Made by a program: the position numbers and the translations under genes. From Thermomonas flagellata (GTDB lineage Bacteria > Pseudomonadota > Gammaproteobacteria > Xanthomonadales > Xanthomonadaceae), in assembly GCF_022419185.1 (NCBI RefSeq), contig NZ_JAJOZK010000005.1, forward strand, positions 1-64,000: a DNA stretch of 64,000 nucleotides. Direction: 5' to 3'. The first letter of the stretch is position 1, and each line of letters starts with the position of its first letter. A model generated the notes under the pieces. That model was given only the letters and a program-made list of their open reading frames with translations. It had not been told where the DNA came from and searched no databases. Shown piece after piece: positions 46,626 through 56,106 of this stretch.

Positions 46626-46635
46626 GGACCGGCGC

Positions 46636-47316
46636 ATGTGGCTGACCGCGAGCGACCTCGAGGCTCTGGCGCTGACCCTGCGCCTGGCTCTGGTGGTCAC
46701 CGCGATCCTGCTGGTGCTGGGCACCCCGCTGGCGTGGTGGCTGGCGCGCACCCGCAGCCGCTGGAAGGGGCCGCTGGGGGCGGTGGTGGCGCTGCCGCTG
46801 GTGCTGCCGCCGTCGGTGCTGGGCTTCTACCTGCTGCTGGGGATGGGGCCGGACGGCCCGATCGGGCGCCTGACCCACGCGCTGGGGCTGGCCCCGCTGC
46901 CGTTCACCTTCACCGGGCTGGTGGTGGCGTCGGTGTTCTACTCGCTGCCGTTCATGGTGCAGCCGCTGCAGGCCGCATTCGAAGGCGTCGGCCAGCGCCC
47001 GCTGGAGGCCGCGGCCACCCTGCGCGCCTCGCCGCTGGATGCCTTCTTCACGGTCGCGGTGCCGCTGGCGCTGCCGGGCTACCTGACCGCGGCGGTGCTG
47101 ACCTTCGCCCACACCGTGGGCGAATTCGGGGTGGTGCTGATGATCGGCGGCAACCTGCCCGGGATCACCCGGGTCGCCTCGGTGCAGATCTACGACCATG
47201 TGGAGGCGCTGGAATACGCCGAGGCGCACCGGCTGGCGGCGGTGCTGCTGGTGTTCTCCTTCCTGGTGCTGCTGGCGCTCTACAGCCGTCGCCCGGGCGG
47301 CCGCGCGGTGGGCTAG
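46636..47316 (+). CDS. modB: Molybdate ABC transporter permease
   Basis: 226 residues with about five transmembrane helices and the permease EAA loop region ([20 protein letters not shown]). [20 protein letters not shown] and the ending are typical of ModB. Starts 10 nt after modA and ends 2 nt before modC. Confidence 0.93.
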   Translation: MWLTASDLEALALTLRLALVVTAILLVLGTPLAWWLARTRSRWKGPLGAVVALPLVLPPSVLGFYLLLGMGPDGPIGRLTHALGLAPLPFTFTGLVVASVFYSLPFMVQPLQAAFEGVGQRPLEAAATLRASPLDAFFTVAVPLALPGYLTAAVLTFAHTVGEFGVVLMIGGNLPGITRVASVQIYDHVEALEYAEAHRLAAVLLVFSFLVLLALYSRRPGGRAVG

Positions 47317-47318
47317 GG

Positions 47319-48383
47319 ATGGCGATCGAGGCGCGCTTTGCGATCGGCTGGCCGGGCTTCGCGCTGGACGTGGACCTGCGCCTGCCGGCGCGCGGGGTGA
47401 CCGCGCTGTTCGGCCACTCCGGCTCCGGCAAGACCACCCTGCTGCGCTGCGTGGCCGGGCTCGAGCGCAGCCGCGCCGGGCGGCTGTACGTGGACGGCGA
47501 ATGCTGGCAGGACGGCGCGCACTGGCGGCCGCCGCACCGGCGGCCGCTCGGCTATGTGTTCCAGGACGCCAACCTGTTCCCGCACCTGAGCGTGCTCGAC
47601 AACCTGCGCTACGGCCAGCGCCGCAGCCGCGACGCGGGGCGGGTGCCGCTGGAACAGGCGATCGCGCTGCTGGGCATCGAGCCCCTCCTGCAGCGGCGCC
47701 CGGAGCGGCTGTCCGGCGGCGAGCGCCAGCGGGTCGGGATCGCGCGCGCGCTGGCGGTCGGCCCGCGCCTGCTGCTGATGGACGAGCCGCTGGCCGCGCT
47801 GGATGCGCCGCGCAAGCGCGAGATCCTGCCCTACCTGCAGCGCCTGCGCGACGAGCTGGCGATCCCGATCCTGTACGTCAGCCACGCGCTGGACGAGGTG
47901 CTGCGGCTGGCCGACCACGTGGTCGAACTGGAGGCCGGGCGGGTGCGCGCGCAGGGGCCGCTGGCGCAGTGGCTGGCCGGGCATGCGCCGGGCGCGGACG
48001 CCGACGGCGAGGCCGGGGTGGTGCTGCAGGGCGAGGTCGCCGAGCGCGACCCGCACTGGCACCTGGCGCGGGTGGCGTGCGCGGGCGGCGACCTGTGGCT
48101 GCGCGACGCCGGCCTCGCCTGCGGCCGGCGGGTGCGGGTGCGGGTGCTGGCGCGCGACGTCGCGCTGGCCACCGCGCCGGTGCACAGCAGCGTGCGCAAC
48201 CAGCTGCCGGGGCGGCTGCTGGCGGTGCTGGACGATGTGCATCCCGCGCTGGCGCTGGCGCGGGTGGGCGTGGGGCCGGATTGGGTGCTGGCGCGGGTCA
48301 CCCGGCAGGCGCTGGCGGCGCTCGGCCTGCAGCCGGGCGATCCGGTGTGGGTGCAGGTCAAGACCGCGGCGCTGCTGGAATGA
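47319..48383 (+). CDS. modC: Molybdate ABC transporter ATPase
   Basis: 354 residues: ABC domain (about 1-230) with Walker A FGHSGSGKTTLL, Q-loop VFQDANLFPH, signature LSGGERQRVGIARAL, Walker B LLLMDEPLAALD and the switch His in SHALDEVL. A C-terminal molybdate-sensing MOP/TOBE domain (about 290-354, SSVRNQLPGRLLAVLDD) completes the ModC architecture. Overlaps the next transporter gene (ATGA). Confidence 0.94.
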   Translation: MAIEARFAIGWPGFALDVDLRLPARGVTALFGHSGSGKTTLLRCVAGLERSRAGRLYVDGECWQDGAHWRPPHRRPLGYVFQDANLFPHLSVLDNLRYGQRRSRDAGRVPLEQAIALLGIEPLLQRRPERLSGGERQRVGIARALAVGPRLLLMDEPLAALDAPRKREILPYLQRLRDELAIPILYVSHALDEVLRLADHVVELEAGRVRAQGPLAQWLAGHAPGADADGEAGVVLQGEVAERDPHWHLARVACAGGDLWLRDAGLACGRRVRVRVLARDVALATAPVHSSVRNQLPGRLLAVLDDVHPALALARVGVGPDWVLARVTRQALAALGLQPGDPVWVQVKTAALLE

Positions 48384-49360
48384 GCGTGCCGGGGCCCAAG
48401 GCGCGGCTGGCACTGGAACGCCACCAGGCCTGGCTGTACCTGCTCGCGCTGGCGCTCGGGCTGGGCCTCGGCCAGGCCTGGCCGACGGCGCGTGTCGGGT
48501 TCGAACGGGCGCTGTGGCCGCTGCTGGCGTTGCTGCTGTTCGCCACCTTCGTGCAGGTGCCGTTGCTGCACGTGCGCGCCGCATTCGCCGACGGGCGCTT
48601 CCTGGCCGCGGTGCTGCTCGGCAATTTCGTGCTGGCCCCGCTGCTGGTGGCCCTGCTGCTGCCGCTGCTGCCGCCGGACCCGGCGCTGCGGCTGGGGGTG
48701 CTGCTGGTGCTGCTGGTGCCCTGCACGGACTGGTTCCTGCCGTTCAACCAGCTCGGTGGCGGCGACCCGGCGCGTGCGATCGCGGTGACCCCGCTCAACC
48801 TGCTGCTGCAGTTGCTGCTGCTGCCGCTGTGGCTGGGCTGGCTGGGCGGGCCCGGGCTGGGCGCGGCCCTGGCCCCGGCCAGCGCCTGGCCGGCCCTGCT
48901 GCTGGTGCTGCTGCCGCTGTTGGCCGCCGCGGCTGCTGAACGCTGGCTGGAAGCGCGGCCCGCGCGCGCGTCCTGGCGCGAGCGGCTGGCCTGGTGGCCG
49001 GTGCCGCTGCTGGCGCTGGTGGTGCTGGCGATCGCGGCCAGCCAGGCCATGGCCGCAAGGGCGGCGCTGCCGCTGTGGCCGCGGGTGGTGCCGGTGTACC
49101 TGCTGTGGCTGCTGCTGGCGGCGCTGCTGGCGCGTGCGCTGACCCGCCTGTTGCGGCTGCCGGCGGTGCAGGGGCGGACCCTGGCCTTCAGCTTCGGTAC
49201 CCGCAACTCGTTCGTGGTGCTGCCCTTCACCCTCGCGCTGCCGGCGGGGTGGGAGACTGCCGCGCTGGCGATCGTCCTGCAGGCGCTGGTGGAGCTGCTG
49301 GGGATGATGGTGTTCGTCTGGTGGGTGCCGCGCCACCTGTTCCCGCGAGGAGTGCGATGA
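48380..49360 (+). CDS. BASS-superfamily transporter (arsenic-resistance/ACR3-like)
   Basis: A 326-residue membrane protein with about ten helices. The conserved region LLVPCTDWFLPFNQLGGGDP and TPLNLLLQLLLLPLWLGWL match bacterial 'arsenic resistance' members of the bile acid:sodium symporter superfamily. Substrate is not established. ACR3 proteins export arsenite, but here the gene is translationally coupled to modC (ATGA) with no ars genes nearby, so an oxyanion or organic anion is possible. Followed by another overlapping membrane gene. Confidence 0.75.
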   Translation: MSVPGPKARLALERHQAWLYLLALALGLGLGQAWPTARVGFERALWPLLALLLFATFVQVPLLHVRAAFADGRFLAAVLLGNFVLAPLLVALLLPLLPPDPALRLGVLLVLLVPCTDWFLPFNQLGGGDPARAIAVTPLNLLLQLLLLPLWLGWLGGPGLGAALAPASAWPALLLVLLPLLAAAAAERWLEARPARASWRERLAWWPVPLLALVVLAIAASQAMAARAALPLWPRVVPVYLLWLLLAALLARALTRLLRLPAVQGRTLAFSFGTRNSFVVLPFTLALPAGWETAALAIVLQALVELLGMMVFVWWVPRHLFPRGVR

Positions 49361-49785
49361 AGATGGAGAAGTGGGTGCTGTATGCGTTCGTGTCGATGCT
49401 GTTCGCCGGGTTCACCTCGGTGATCGCCAAGCTGGGCCTGGCCGGGATTTCCGGCGAGCTCGGCCTGACCGTGCGCACCCTGTACGTCGCGGTGTTCGTG
49501 CTGCTGTTCGCCGCGGTCGCGGTCCCGCTGCGCGACTGGGGCGGGCTGACCGCCAACAACCTGCTGTGGCTGGGCCTGTCCGGGGTCACCACCGCGCTGT
49601 CGTGGATCTTCTACTACAAGGCGCTGAAGGCCGGCGAGGTGGCCACCGTGGCCCTGATCGACAAGGGCAGCGTGGTGGTGGCGATGCTGCTGGCCTGGCT
49701 GCTGCTGCGCGAGGCCATCACCGCGCGCATGCTGCTGGGCGCGGCGATGATCGTCGGCGGCCTGCTGGTGATCGCGCGGCGCTGA
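49357..49785 (+). CDS. Small EamA-family (half-size DMT) transporter
   Basis: 142 residues with about four to five helices forming a single EamA repeat (YKALKAGEVATVALIDKGSV near the middle, LLLREAITARMLLGAAMIVG at the end). Half-size members are thought to dimerise. Substrate unknown. Its ATG overlaps the stop of the BASS gene, placing it last in a modABC-led run. Confidence 0.82.
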   Translation: MKMEKWVLYAFVSMLFAGFTSVIAKLGLAGISGELGLTVRTLYVAVFVLLFAAVAVPLRDWGGLTANNLLWLGLSGVTTALSWIFYYKALKAGEVATVALIDKGSVVVAMLLAWLLLREAITARMLLGAAMIVGGLLVIARR

Positions 49786-49797
49786 GACCGGCGCGGG

Positions 49798-51045
49798 CTA
49801 GCGGGCGGGATCGCGCGCCGGGTCCGGCTCGCGCGCGGCGATCAGGGTGCTGGCGGTCATGTCCGCGGTGACGTTGCCGACCGTCGCCAGCACGTCCGGG
49901 ATCGCGTCGACCGCCATCAGCACCAGCAGCGGCGCGACCGGCAGGCCCATCGCCGAGGTCACCGGCAGGTTGGTGGCGATGAAGATCGCCTGCCCGGGCA
50001 GCCCGACCGAGCCCATGCTGACCAGCACCGACAGCAGCACCCCGGTGGCCAGCTGCGCCGCGCCCAGTTCGATCCCGAGTGCCCAGGCGATGAAGCAGGC
50101 GGTCGCGAGGTACTGCACCGGCGAGGTGATCCGGAACAGCGACACCGCCATCGGCAGCACCAGCCCGAACACCCGCGGCGGCTGCGCGAGGCGGCGCTCG
50201 GCGCTGTCGAGCATGGCCGGCAGGGTGGCCAGCGAGGACTGGGTGCTGGCCGCGACCGCCTGCACCGGCAGCAGCGCCGCGAGGTAGGGGCGCAGGCGCT
50301 GGCGCCCGGCGGCCACCGCCAGCAGCACCAGCAGCGCGCTGACCAGCAGGTACAGCGCGCACTCCAGCAGCACATACAGGCCGAGCGCCTGCAGCATGCC
50401 CAGGCCGGCCTGCGCCGCCAGCGCGAACACCAGCGCGAAGATGCCCAGCGGCGCTGCCCACAGCACCCAGCGCACGATCACGATCATCGCCTCGGCCAGC
50501 GCCTGGAAGAAGCCGACCATGCGCGCGCGCGGCTCCGGCGCGAGGCGGGTCAGGGCGAAGCCGAAGAACAGGGCGAAGGTGACCAGCGGCAGCATGGCCC
50601 CGGCCGCGGCCGCCGCCACCGCATTGCTGGGCACGATCGCCAGCAGGGCGTCGGCCCACCCGCCGGCGCCGGTGGCCGGCAGTTCGGCGCCATGGCCGCG
50701 CAGGGCGGCGGCGACCGCCGGGTCCGGGCGCACCTGCGCCAGCGCCAGCGGCGCGAGCACGGCGGTGAGCGCCCCGGCCAGCGCCAGCAGCAGCACGAAC
50801 AGGCCGATCGTGCGGCGGGCGATGCGCCCGGACTGCGCCGCATCGCTGGCCTGGTTCACCCCGACCACCACCAGCGCCAGCACCAGCGGCACCACCGTCA
50901 TCTGCAGCGCGTTCAGCCATAGCCGCCCGAACGGCTGCACCAGCGCCGCCGCGCGGCCGGCCAGCGCCGGCGCCAGCCACTCGCCGAGGATGCCGAGCCC
51001 CAGCCCGGCCAGGAGCCCGAGCAGCACGCGCAGGGTCTGGCTCAT
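49798..51045 (-). CDS. Dicarboxylate/amino acid:cation symporter (DAACS family)
   Basis: 415 residues, eight-helix GltPh-like fold. Hairpin HP1 is the Ser-rich VAASTQSSLATLPAML, the helix 7 region is FRITSPVQYLATACFIAW, HP2 is VLVSMGSVGLPGQAIFIAT, and the end is VDAIPDVLATVGNVTADM. Imports glutamate, aspartate or C4-dicarboxylates with Na+ or H+. ATG overlaps the stop of the L,D-transpeptidase-like gene. Its place at the end of a murein-peptide operon suggests glutamate-type substrates. Confidence 0.88.
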   Translation of the reverse strand: MSQTLRVLLGLLAGLGLGILGEWLAPALAGRAAALVQPFGRLWLNALQMTVVPLVLALVVVGVNQASDAAQSGRIARRTIGLFVLLLALAGALTAVLAPLALAQVRPDPAVAAALRGHGAELPATGAGGWADALLAIVPSNAVAAAAAGAMLPLVTFALFFGFALTRLAPEPRARMVGFFQALAEAMIVIVRWVLWAAPLGIFALVFALAAQAGLGMLQALGLYVLLECALYLLVSALLVLLAVAAGRQRLRPYLAALLPVQAVAASTQSSLATLPAMLDSAERRLAQPPRVFGLVLPMAVSLFRITSPVQYLATACFIAWALGIELGAAQLATGVLLSVLVSMGSVGLPGQAIFIATNLPVTSAMGLPVAPLLVLMAVDAIPDVLATVGNVTADMTASTLIAAREPDPARDPAR

Positions 51046-51830
51046 GGCACGGCCCCCGCCGGCGCCGGTAGGCCCCACGCCGCCCACAGCGTCCGGTACT
51101 GCGCCTGCGGCAGCAGCACGAACACCGGGTGCCGGCGCGCGTCCAGCCACGCCAGCAGCGCCTGCATCGATTCCGGCGCCATGGCGGTGCAGCCGGCGGT
51201 GGTCTCGTCCGGCGCCCGCCACAGGTGGGCGAAGATGCAGCTGCCGGCGCCGGCCACCGCCTGCGGGTTGTGCAGGATCACGAACCCCTCGCGGTAGCGC
51301 AGGTCGCCATCGGCGTGCAGGTCGCGGCGCATCGGTTCGGTGGCGCCGGCGACCGCCGCGGGCGGCGCCGTGCGGCGATCGACGATCCGGTTGTAGAGCG
51401 GCGAGTCCGGCACGTCGATGCACCAGTCGTCCGCGCCCATCGCGCGGTAGGGCAGGCCGGTCGCGGCCTGCGGCGCATAGCCGAACGCCGGGCCGAGGGC
51501 GAACACCCCGGCCGGGGCGCGGCCGTCGCCCTCGCGCTTGTGCGGGCCGTCGGCGGGCACGGTGTGCAGCCCCAGGCCCCAGGCACTGCCGCTGCGGCCG
51601 AGCATCACCGGCACCGGCGCCGCGACCGGCCGCCACTGGCCCTCCACGCGCTCGAAGCGCTGCAGCTGGCCGCGCGGGCTGTCCCAGTCGGCGCTGGTGA
51701 CCAGCACCAGCTGGCCGGCATTCGCCCAGCGCGCGGCTTCTGGGCGCAGCGGCGTGCGCGGCGCGCACGCCGCCAGCAGCAGCGGCAGCAGGGCGGACAG
51801 CAGCAGGGCGGGCGACCGGCGTGGACGCAT
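51042..51830 (-). CDS. L,D-transpeptidase-like (YkuD-fold) lipoprotein
   Basis: 262 residues with a lipobox (LPLLLAACAP). The body matches the ErfK/YkuD relatives whose catalytic core reads SCIFAHLWRAPDETTAGCTA, giving the His and the nucleophile Cys of the HxxxxxxxxxxxxTxGC pattern. It would cut or link the stem peptide of peptidoglycan from the outer side. Family proteins of this type are poorly studied. ATG at 51830 is preferred over upstream codons because the signal peptide starts there. 59 nt after the epimerase gene. Confidence 0.78.
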   Translation of the reverse strand: MRPRRSPALLLSALLPLLLAACAPRTPLRPEAARWANAGQLVLVTSADWDSPRGQLQRFERVEGQWRPVAAPVPVMLGRSGSAWGLGLHTVPADGPHKREGDGRAPAGVFALGPAFGYAPQAATGLPYRAMGADDWCIDVPDSPLYNRIVDRRTAPPAAVAGATEPMRRDLHADGDLRYREGFVILHNPQAVAGAGSCIFAHLWRAPDETTAGCTAMAPESMQALLAWLDARRHPVFVLLPQAQYRTLWAAWGLPAPAGAVP

Positions 51831-51889
51831 GCGGGCGGGCCTTCGGGGCGTGAGCGAGGCGGCAAGGATGCCGGATGCGGCGGGCGTGG

Positions 51890-52987
51890 TCATCCCGGCA
51901 GCGGCTGCAGCCCGTCGATCGCGGCGATGCCCAGCCCCGGTGCGTCGCCGAGCAGGATGCGCGCGTCCGCGAACCGGGTCGCACCGACGACCGGATCGTG
52001 CCGGCACAGCGCCGGCACGTCGAGGTCGAGGCGGGTGATGGTCGCCGCGCGCGCGGCGGCCACGTGCGCGGCGGCGGTCACCCCGATCGTGGATTCGAGC
52101 ATGCAGCCGAGCATGCACGGCACCCCGTGCGCCGCGCACAGGTCCGCGATCTGCAGCGCCGGTACGATCCCGCCGGCCTTCATCAGCTTGATGTTGACGA
52201 TGTCGGCCGCGCGCCGGCGCAGCAGTTCCAAGACCTCGCGCGGGCCGAACGCGCTCTCGTCGGCCAGCACCGGGGTGTGCACCGCGGCGGTGACCTGGGC
52301 CAGGCCGTCGAGGTCGTGCGCCGGGACCGGCTGTTCGACCAGGTCGAGCGCGATCCCGGCATCCTCCAGCGCGCGCACCACCCGGATCGCCTCGCGCGCG
52401 CCCCAGGCCTGGTTGGCGTCCAGGCGCAGGCGCGCGCGCCCGGCGACCGCGGCGGCGATCGCGCGCACCCGCGCGATGTCGGCCTCGGCGTCGCCGCCGA
52501 CCTTCAGCTTGAGCGCGTCGAAGCCGCGCGCCAGCGCGTCCAGCGCATCGGCGGCCATGCGCTCGGGCGGGTTGACGCTGATGGTGAGGTCGGTGCGCAG
52601 CTCGGTCGGCCCGCCGCCGAGCAGGCGGAACAGCGGGGCGCCGTGCCTCTGCGCCCACAGGTCGTGCAGGGCGATCTCGACCGCGGCCTTGGCGCTGCCG
52701 TTGCCGGCCAGCGCGCCCTGCACCGCGGTGCTGCAGGCGCGCAGGTCGTCCAGCGTGCGCCCGAGCAGGCGCGGGGCGATGTGGTCGCGGATGGCCGCGA
52801 TGATCGAGGCATGGGTCTCGCCGGTGATCGCGGCGGTGGCCGGCGCGCTGCCGTGGCCGACGCGGCCGTCGTCGGCGATCAGCTGCACCACCACGTCCTC
52901 GACCTGTTCGACCGTGCGCAGCGCGGTGCGGAACGGCACCCGCAGCGGCGCGCGCAGCAGCCCCAGCTCCAACGCCGCCAGCCTCAT
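51890..52987 (-). CDS. L-Ala-D/L-Glu (dipeptide) epimerase
   Basis: 365-residue enolase-superfamily enzyme: acid/base Lys pair in ALKLKVGG, metal ligands Asp in RLDANQAWG, Glu in VEQPVPA and Asp in LADESAFG, and second catalytic Lys in VNIKLMKAGG. The KxK...K pattern and neighbours fit YcjG/YkfB, which epimerises the murein dipeptide L-Ala-D-Glu to L-Ala-L-Glu. ATG overlaps the stop of the NlpC/P60 gene. Muconate cycloisomerase-like activity is the main alternative. Confidence 0.85.
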   Translation of the reverse strand: MRLAALELGLLRAPLRVPFRTALRTVEQVEDVVVQLIADDGRVGHGSAPATAAITGETHASIIAAIRDHIAPRLLGRTLDDLRACSTAVQGALAGNGSAKAAVEIALHDLWAQRHGAPLFRLLGGGPTELRTDLTISVNPPERMAADALDALARGFDALKLKVGGDAEADIARVRAIAAAVAGRARLRLDANQAWGAREAIRVVRALEDAGIALDLVEQPVPAHDLDGLAQVTAAVHTPVLADESAFGPREVLELLRRRAADIVNIKLMKAGGIVPALQIADLCAAHGVPCMLGCMLESTIGVTAAAHVAAARAATITRLDLDVPALCRHDPVVGATRFADARILLGDAPGLGIAAIDGLQPLPG

Positions 52988-54396
52988 GGCGCGGCCGCCG
53001 GGCGCACGATCGCGGTCATGCGGTCCACGTAGTCGTGGGCGCGGTCGAAGCGCAGCGGCAGCAGCGGGGTCACCGATACCCCGTTGAGCTGCAGGTTGCG
53101 CAGCTGCCCGTCGCGGTCCAGCGCATGCCCTTCGTTGATGTCGTGGATCACCCACGGCTGGCCGTCGCGCTGGCCGACCACCATCATCACGTGGCCGGGC
53201 ACGAAGACCAGGTCGCCGACGTCCAGTGCGGCCAGTGCCGCCAGCCGCTGCGCGCGGGGCGTGTCAGGCGCGAATTCGCGGCGCGCGAACACCGGGCTGC
53301 GCGCCTGGTCGCCGGTGTTGCGCGGCAGCAGCAAACCCATGCTGCGGTACACCTCGGACACGAAGCCGCTGCAGTCGCGGCCATCGTAGGCATGGCCCCA
53401 GCCGTAGCGCTCGCCGAGGAACTTGAAGGCCTGGCGCAGCAGGTTGGCACGGGTCAGCGGCAGGTAATCGGGAGCGCTGTCGGGGCCTTTCTGCAGTAGC
53501 GCCGGCGCGAACCCCAGCGAGCCGTCGGCCTGCCGCACCGGCAGTTCCAGCGCCCACGCCGCGTACGGATTCTGGCTGTTCACCGTGGCGTCCGCGGAGA
53601 GCGCGGCCAGCGGCAGGCGCAGGCCCATGTCCAGCTGCAGTTCGGACACCCGCGGGTCCTCGCGGGTGAAGACGGTGCGCGGCTTGGCGCCGACGATCAC
53701 CCGGTACGGGGTGCGTTCGCCGTAGCCGAGCACGACCGCGCGCGGGCCCTCGGCGATCGCCTCCGCGCGCACCCAGGCCGCGTAGCGCGGGCTGACCACG
53801 AACCGCCAGGCGCCGTCGGCGCTGGCGTGCGCCACCAGCACCGGATCGCCCGGGAACAGCGCGCTCTCCTGGAAGCGGTCGATGTCGGTCTCGCCGCGCC
53901 GGCTGAACACCCGCAGATCGGTCGGGAACGCGCGCAGGTCGGCGCGCCGCACCGCGAGCGCGAAGCGCGCCGGCTGCTCCGCCGGGATCGCCGCCAGCGC
54001 GCGGTTGGCGGCGATCGCGGCCAGCGTCGGCGCCGGCACCGGCTGGCCCTGCACGTCCCACAGCGGCGCGTCCGGGAGCCTGGCCAGCGCGTCGATCCAT
54101 GCGCGCACGCGGGTGCCGTCGATCTGCGCCGGCAGCGCGGCGAGGTCGTGCATCGACGGGTCCTCGCGCAGCAGGCGGGCGTTGCGCGCCGCGATCGCCT
54201 GCGGCGGCAGCAGCACCGCGTCGGGTTCGGCCACGCGCGCGATCCAGTAGTCGGGGCTCAACTGGGCTTCCTCGATGGCGAACAGGCGTCGCGCCCGCGG
54301 CTCCGGCGCCTGCGCCCAGCCCGGTGCCGTGGCGAGCAGCAGCAGCGCCAGCAGGGCGGCGCGCAGGGTTGGAAGGTGGCGGGCAGGCAAGGGCAT
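52984..54396 (-). CDS. Exported NlpC/P60 endopeptidase with SH3-like domains
   Basis: 470 residues with a Sec signal (LRAALLALLLLATAPGWAQA), an N-terminal helical region, SH3-like domains (about 150-300) and a C-terminal NlpC/P60 domain (about 320-460). The nucleophile Cys is in GRDCSGFVSEVYRSMG and the catalytic His in VPGHVMMVVGQ. Related to YkfC, which cuts the D-Glu-meso-DAP bond of stem peptides to release L-Ala-D-Glu, the substrate of the next enzyme. First gene of the cluster. A -10-like TAGGCT lies about 28 nt upstream. Confidence 0.87.
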   Translation of the reverse strand: MPLPARHLPTLRAALLALLLLATAPGWAQAPEPRARRLFAIEEAQLSPDYWIARVAEPDAVLLPPQAIAARNARLLREDPSMHDLAALPAQIDGTRVRAWIDALARLPDAPLWDVQGQPVPAPTLAAIAANRALAAIPAEQPARFALAVRRADLRAFPTDLRVFSRRGETDIDRFQESALFPGDPVLVAHASADGAWRFVVSPRYAAWVRAEAIAEGPRAVVLGYGERTPYRVIVGAKPRTVFTREDPRVSELQLDMGLRLPLAALSADATVNSQNPYAAWALELPVRQADGSLGFAPALLQKGPDSAPDYLPLTRANLLRQAFKFLGERYGWGHAYDGRDCSGFVSEVYRSMGLLLPRNTGDQARSPVFARREFAPDTPRAQRLAALAALDVGDLVFVPGHVMMVVGQRDGQPWVIHDINEGHALDRDGQLRNLQLNGVSVTPLLPLRFDRAHDYVDRMTAIVRPAAAP

Positions 54397-54507
54397 GGGC
54401 AGGCGATGGCCGGGATCGGCCCAAGCCTAGCAATCCCGCCGCAGTCCGGCGACCGTCGGCATCGATGGATGCCATCATCGTCTCCCTCCCATTGCCTGAG
54501 TGCTGCC

Positions 54508-56085
54508 ATGCCCGTCCTGCTGCGCCTGCTCGCCGGCCTCGCCTGCCTGTGCGCGGCCGGGTTCGCTGCGGCCCAGCCGCAGGTCGCGGTGCCGAGCCCG
54601 GAGGCGATCGACGCCGCGGTGCGCGAGGTAGTGGCGCGCTACCAGCTGCCGGGGATCGCGGTCGGGGTGGTGGCCGACGGCCAGGTCCTCTACCGCGGTA
54701 CCTTCGGCGAGACCCGGGTCGGCAGCGGCGATCCGATCACCGTACACACCCAGTTCAAGATCGCTTCCAACAGCAAGGCGTTCACCGCCGCGCTGCTGGC
54801 GCGCCTGGTGCAGCAGGGCCGCCTGCGCTGGGAGGATCCGGTGGTGCGCCACCTGCCCGGGTTCGCGATGGCCGATCCCTGGGTCACCCGCCACATCACC
54901 GTGCGCGACCTGCTGGTGCACAACAGCGGGCTGGCCGAGGGCGGCGGCGATCTGATGCTGTGGCCGGAGCCGAACCTGTTCACCCGTGCCGACATCGTGC
55001 GTGGCGTGCGCCACATCCCGCTGGCCTACGACTTCCGCGCCGGCTACGCCTACGACAACCTGCTGTACGTGGTGGCCGGCGAGGTCGCCGCCGCGGTCGG
55101 CGGGGCGTCCTACGAGGACCTGCTGCGGCGCGAGGTGTTCGCCCCGCTCGGACTGGACGGCTGCCGGGTCGGCGCGTTCGCGCTGGCCGATGCCGGCAGC
55201 GTGGCGCAGCCGCATGCGCGCCGCGACGGCCGCAACGTGCCGACCCGGCCGGATCCGGCGCAGGTGCCGGAGAGCGCCGCCGCCGCGGCCGGCGGCATCC
55301 GCTGCGACCTTGAGGCGATGCTGGCCTGGCTGCGCAACTGGCTGGCCCCGGAGGCCGCGCAGTTGCAGTGGCTGGGGCCGGAGCAGCGTGCGCAGATGCT
55401 GCGCGCGCACACCCCCATGCCGGTGCCCGTGCTGCGCCGGCGTTGGGACAACACCCACGTGCTCGCCTACGGGCTGGGCTTGCGCCTGGCCGATGCCGAC
55501 GGGCAGTGGACGGTCTCGCACACCGGCACCCTCGGCGGCATGTACTCGATGCTGCTGATGCTGCCGGATGCCCGTTCCGGCTTCGTGTTCATGATCAACG
55601 GCGATGCCGGCCAGGCGCGCAGCGTGCTGGGCGAGGTGCTGCTCAAGCTGTTCACCGCGCCGGCGCGCTCGCTCGGCGTCGCCGGCTACGCCGATGAACT
55701 GGCGCATCCGGCCGCCGCCCCTGCCGGCAGTCCCGCGGCAGCGGTGCCCGACATCGCGCGCCGGGTCGCGGCCACCCCGGCGCAACTGCGGCCGTGGCTG
55801 GGCCGCTGGCGCGATCCCTGGTTCGGGGAGGTCGCGCTGTGCCCGGCCGGCGACGGCGTCGAGTGGCGGTCGGCCAAGTCCCCGCGCATGCACGGCCGGG
55901 TCGGCCTGCTCGACGGGCGCTACGTGGTGAAGTGGGACGACGAGGCGGTGGACGAGGATCCGGTGCTGCTGTTCGCACGCACGTCCGGCCGCCCGCTGCT
56001 GCGCATGCAGCGGCTCAACCCCGCCGGCGACACCAGTTCCGACTACGAGCACCTGCGCTTCGTGCGGGTGGGCGGCTGCCGCTGA
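54508..56085 (+). CDS. Serine hydrolase, class C beta-lactamase fold
   Basis: 525 residues with a signal peptide (LLRLLAGLACLCAAGFAAAQ) and a beta-lactamase/DD-peptidase domain (about 28-390). The SxxK nucleophile is Ser87 in IASNSKAF, YxN is YDN in YAYDNLLYVV, and the KTG-equivalent is HTGTLGG. A C-terminal lipocalin-like DUF3471 domain lies at about 430-525. These act as D-aminopeptidases, esterases or penicillin-binding enzymes. Substrate unknown, though the divergent murein-peptide operon hints at peptidoglycan fragments. Confidence 0.85.
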   Translation: MPVLLRLLAGLACLCAAGFAAAQPQVAVPSPEAIDAAVREVVARYQLPGIAVGVVADGQVLYRGTFGETRVGSGDPITVHTQFKIASNSKAFTAALLARLVQQGRLRWEDPVVRHLPGFAMADPWVTRHITVRDLLVHNSGLAEGGGDLMLWPEPNLFTRADIVRGVRHIPLAYDFRAGYAYDNLLYVVAGEVAAAVGGASYEDLLRREVFAPLGLDGCRVGAFALADAGSVAQPHARRDGRNVPTRPDPAQVPESAAAAAGGIRCDLEAMLAWLRNWLAPEAAQLQWLGPEQRAQMLRAHTPMPVPVLRRRWDNTHVLAYGLGLRLADADGQWTVSHTGTLGGMYSMLLMLPDARSGFVFMINGDAGQARSVLGEVLLKLFTAPARSLGVAGYADELAHPAAAPAGSPAAAVPDIARRVAATPAQLRPWLGRWRDPWFGEVALCPAGDGVEWRSAKSPRMHGRVGLLDGRYVVKWDDEAVDEDPVLLFARTSGRPLLRMQRLNPAGDTSSDYEHLRFVRVGGCR

Positions 56086-56106
56086 GGCCGGCCGCACGCT
56101 GCGCGG

